Below are positions 24,201 to 24,279 of a DNA stretch of 24,279 nt, piece by piece. The stretch is from Candidatus Moranbacteria bacterium RIFCSPHIGHO2_01_FULL_55_24 (GTDB taxonomy: Bacteria > Patescibacteria > Paceibacteria > Moranbacterales > UBA1568). Under the pieces are notes generated by a model. It had not been told where the DNA came from and searched no databases. It saw only the letters and a program-made list of their open reading frames with translations. How positions within the stretch are numbered: the stretch's first letter is position 1; each line of letters opens with the position of its first letter. Location: the NCBI GenBank assembly GCA_001786575.1, contig MFRW01000008.1, positions 1 to 24,279 of the forward strand. The letters run 5' to 3'. Both the position numbers and the translations under genes were made by a program.

Positions 24201-24279
24201 AAAGCACCGGCATCACCGTCACCAATGGAGCAGGCAGTATTTCTATCGCCGCCACTCTCGGAACCAGCATCGACCTCAC
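21236..24279 (+). CDS. Large exported beta-repeat surface fibre / adhesin, partial
   Basis: An open frame from ATG 21236 to the window end, at least 1,014 codons with no stop. Residues 1-38 form a signal peptide or anchor: basic start, helix SLVIVLMIGMLIGWW, possible cleavage after VFG. Residues about 45-165 are a compact beta domain (SLSASLFNNENRIVTNGTYE ... NYYIGIRIGTDSEMVPRKK). The rest is Gly/Thr/Ser-rich beta repeats: GGTG motifs as in phage tail fibres (about bases 22134, 22535, 24113, plus GGTN at 22738), GYVAYWTGTGTLAGEAQL-type units (twice), GTLLIGNGTGYTL units, ITIAATLGTSI units (four) and NVGIGDTSP as in tailspike/endosialidase-type fibres. Probable role: cell-surface adhesion or attachment to a host cell. 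It is the third gene of an envelope module with manC and the FN3 protein. No SD. Confidence 0.85.
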   Translation, partial: MSLYVKNKNRKTAYPSLVIVLMIGMLIGWWSTLRPVFGQSETDSIRKISLSASLFNNENRIVTNGTYEVRFALYAADRATADPYPSNSDARLWEETQTVTVKNGLFRTSLGAVNPFPANLTFETGNYYIGIRIGTDSEMVPRKKLGSVPRAINSQFLQGRTIGTNEGDLVTFGKKGKISIKNLPVGTGNNQLVRGDDSRLQDAHQQNTDTGTTETVFNVGSDTATSGQNFDFTVSSSANPPALRYNGTTQAWQFSNDGTTFSDISSGGGGLSGTGTNGYVAYWTGTGTLAGEAQLSVSRGGTGASTLNDLITLTTHTTGNYVASVANGNGITGGGAGSEGAALTLAIDILDSADGTGSTSSNSGLEFAGGSSNELSLLQGCANGQGISWNDGTSVWECTSFASGLSGTGTTGYVTYWSGTSSLGSEAQLAASRGGTGVDGSAAANGTLLIGNGTGYTLTTLTDGTGITVTEGSGTITIAATLGTSIDLTSEVTGVLPIANGGTNKALTLAAGAVTWTDADSFEVTAAGTSGQALISGGTTSPTWYAPTAGSVLFAGTSGILQQDNANFFWDDANNTLSIGGLDTMTVNGASIATGLQVHDDGGATSTAIELHKHSSTASAGSTLYGARSRGSAGSPTVIQSGDLLLQFISAGYDGTDYATSAAIKMEVDGTPGSNDLPGRIVFQTAADGSQTLTERVRIDNAGNVGIGDTSPAALLTVGATDAFQVNSSGAITAATGITSSGTITFSGLTANSFLYSGTGGALTTTTAPTNGQLLIGSTGAAPVAAALTQSTGITVTNGAGTITIAATLGTSIEGSEITDGTIEEVDFEATNTATDGYILSYDSATGGFTWIANTGGTGSSKWTDSGTITYLTSTTDDVAIGGSTGTASRFFFDVTTGNQIVFEGTGVDDTSETTLVITNPTGDRTLTLPDLTGTIATLNGGQTFTSATWNGTAIGAQYGGTGLDGSAAANGTLLIGNGTGYTLATLTQSTGITVTNGAGSISIAATLGTSIDL
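22535..22606 (+). repeat. 72-bp near-identical DNA repeat in the fibre gene, copy 1
   Basis: Begins GGCGGCACCGGC and encodes GGTGVDGSAAANGTLLIGNG plus GYT. It is matched at 24113-24184 (1,578 bases, 526 codons later) with a single internal mismatch (G/C at 22547). Confidence 0.9.
24113..24184 (+). repeat. 72-bp near-identical DNA repeat in the fibre gene, copy 2
   Basis: Second copy of the repeat at 22535-22606, in the same frame. The one mismatch changes Val to Leu (GTGVDG to GTGLDG). Similarity weakens just after it and resumes in the ITIAATLGTSIDL segment near the window end. Confidence 0.9.

Overview
The window reads as a compact bacterial chromosome segment, most likely from the Candidate Phyla Radiation (Patescibacteria, Parcubacteria-like). 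I infer this from the tight packing of short housekeeping genes, a shortened ATP synthase delta subunit, start codons that mostly lack a Shine-Dalgarno (SD) sequence, a TCAAAT-type AT-rich repeat, and a very large beta-repeat surface protein rich in GGTG motifs. Several genes end in TGA, so the code is the standard bacterial one and not the UGA=Gly code of Gracilibacteria. The phylum call is from gene content and memory of the group, not from a phylogeny.

Region 1 (1-4287): end of an AI-2E/PerM-type membrane protein, rsmI, a small minus-strand membrane protein with its own promoter and terminator, metG and a TatD nuclease, then a MarR-type regulator with its own promoter and terminator.

Region 2 (4290-11207): a full F1Fo ATP synthase cluster, atpB-E-F-H-A-G-D-C, behind one clear promoter. 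It departs from a plain operon in three ways: an AT-rich imperfect inverted repeat sits between atpB and atpE; two mutually exclusive hairpins lie between atpE and atpF; and a minus-strand two-helix membrane protein gene, with a near-consensus promoter, SD and terminator, lies between atpG and atpD. The c subunit has the proton-type binding site.

Region 3 (11208-17137): a receiver-only response regulator, then leuS, a DnaQ-like exonuclease, uppP and folD, and a tRNA-Leu(CAA) on the minus strand. The leucyl-tRNA synthetase carries a complete Nudix hydrolase domain with an intact Nudix box inside its editing domain; this is the most striking feature of the window. FolD keeps its catalytic residues but has lost the usual dinucleotide-binding signature. 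A 25-nt tRNA-Leu 5' fragment lies directly upstream of the intact tRNA.

Region 4 (17138-24279): parA (promoter geometry predicts a leaderless mRNA) and parB for chromosome segregation, tandem terminators, manC (GDP-mannose supply) on the minus strand, then an envelope module: a membrane-anchored FN3-like protein and a large exported fibre/adhesin that runs off the window end with at least 1,014 codons. uppP, manC and these surface proteins together point to envelope and surface glycan building.
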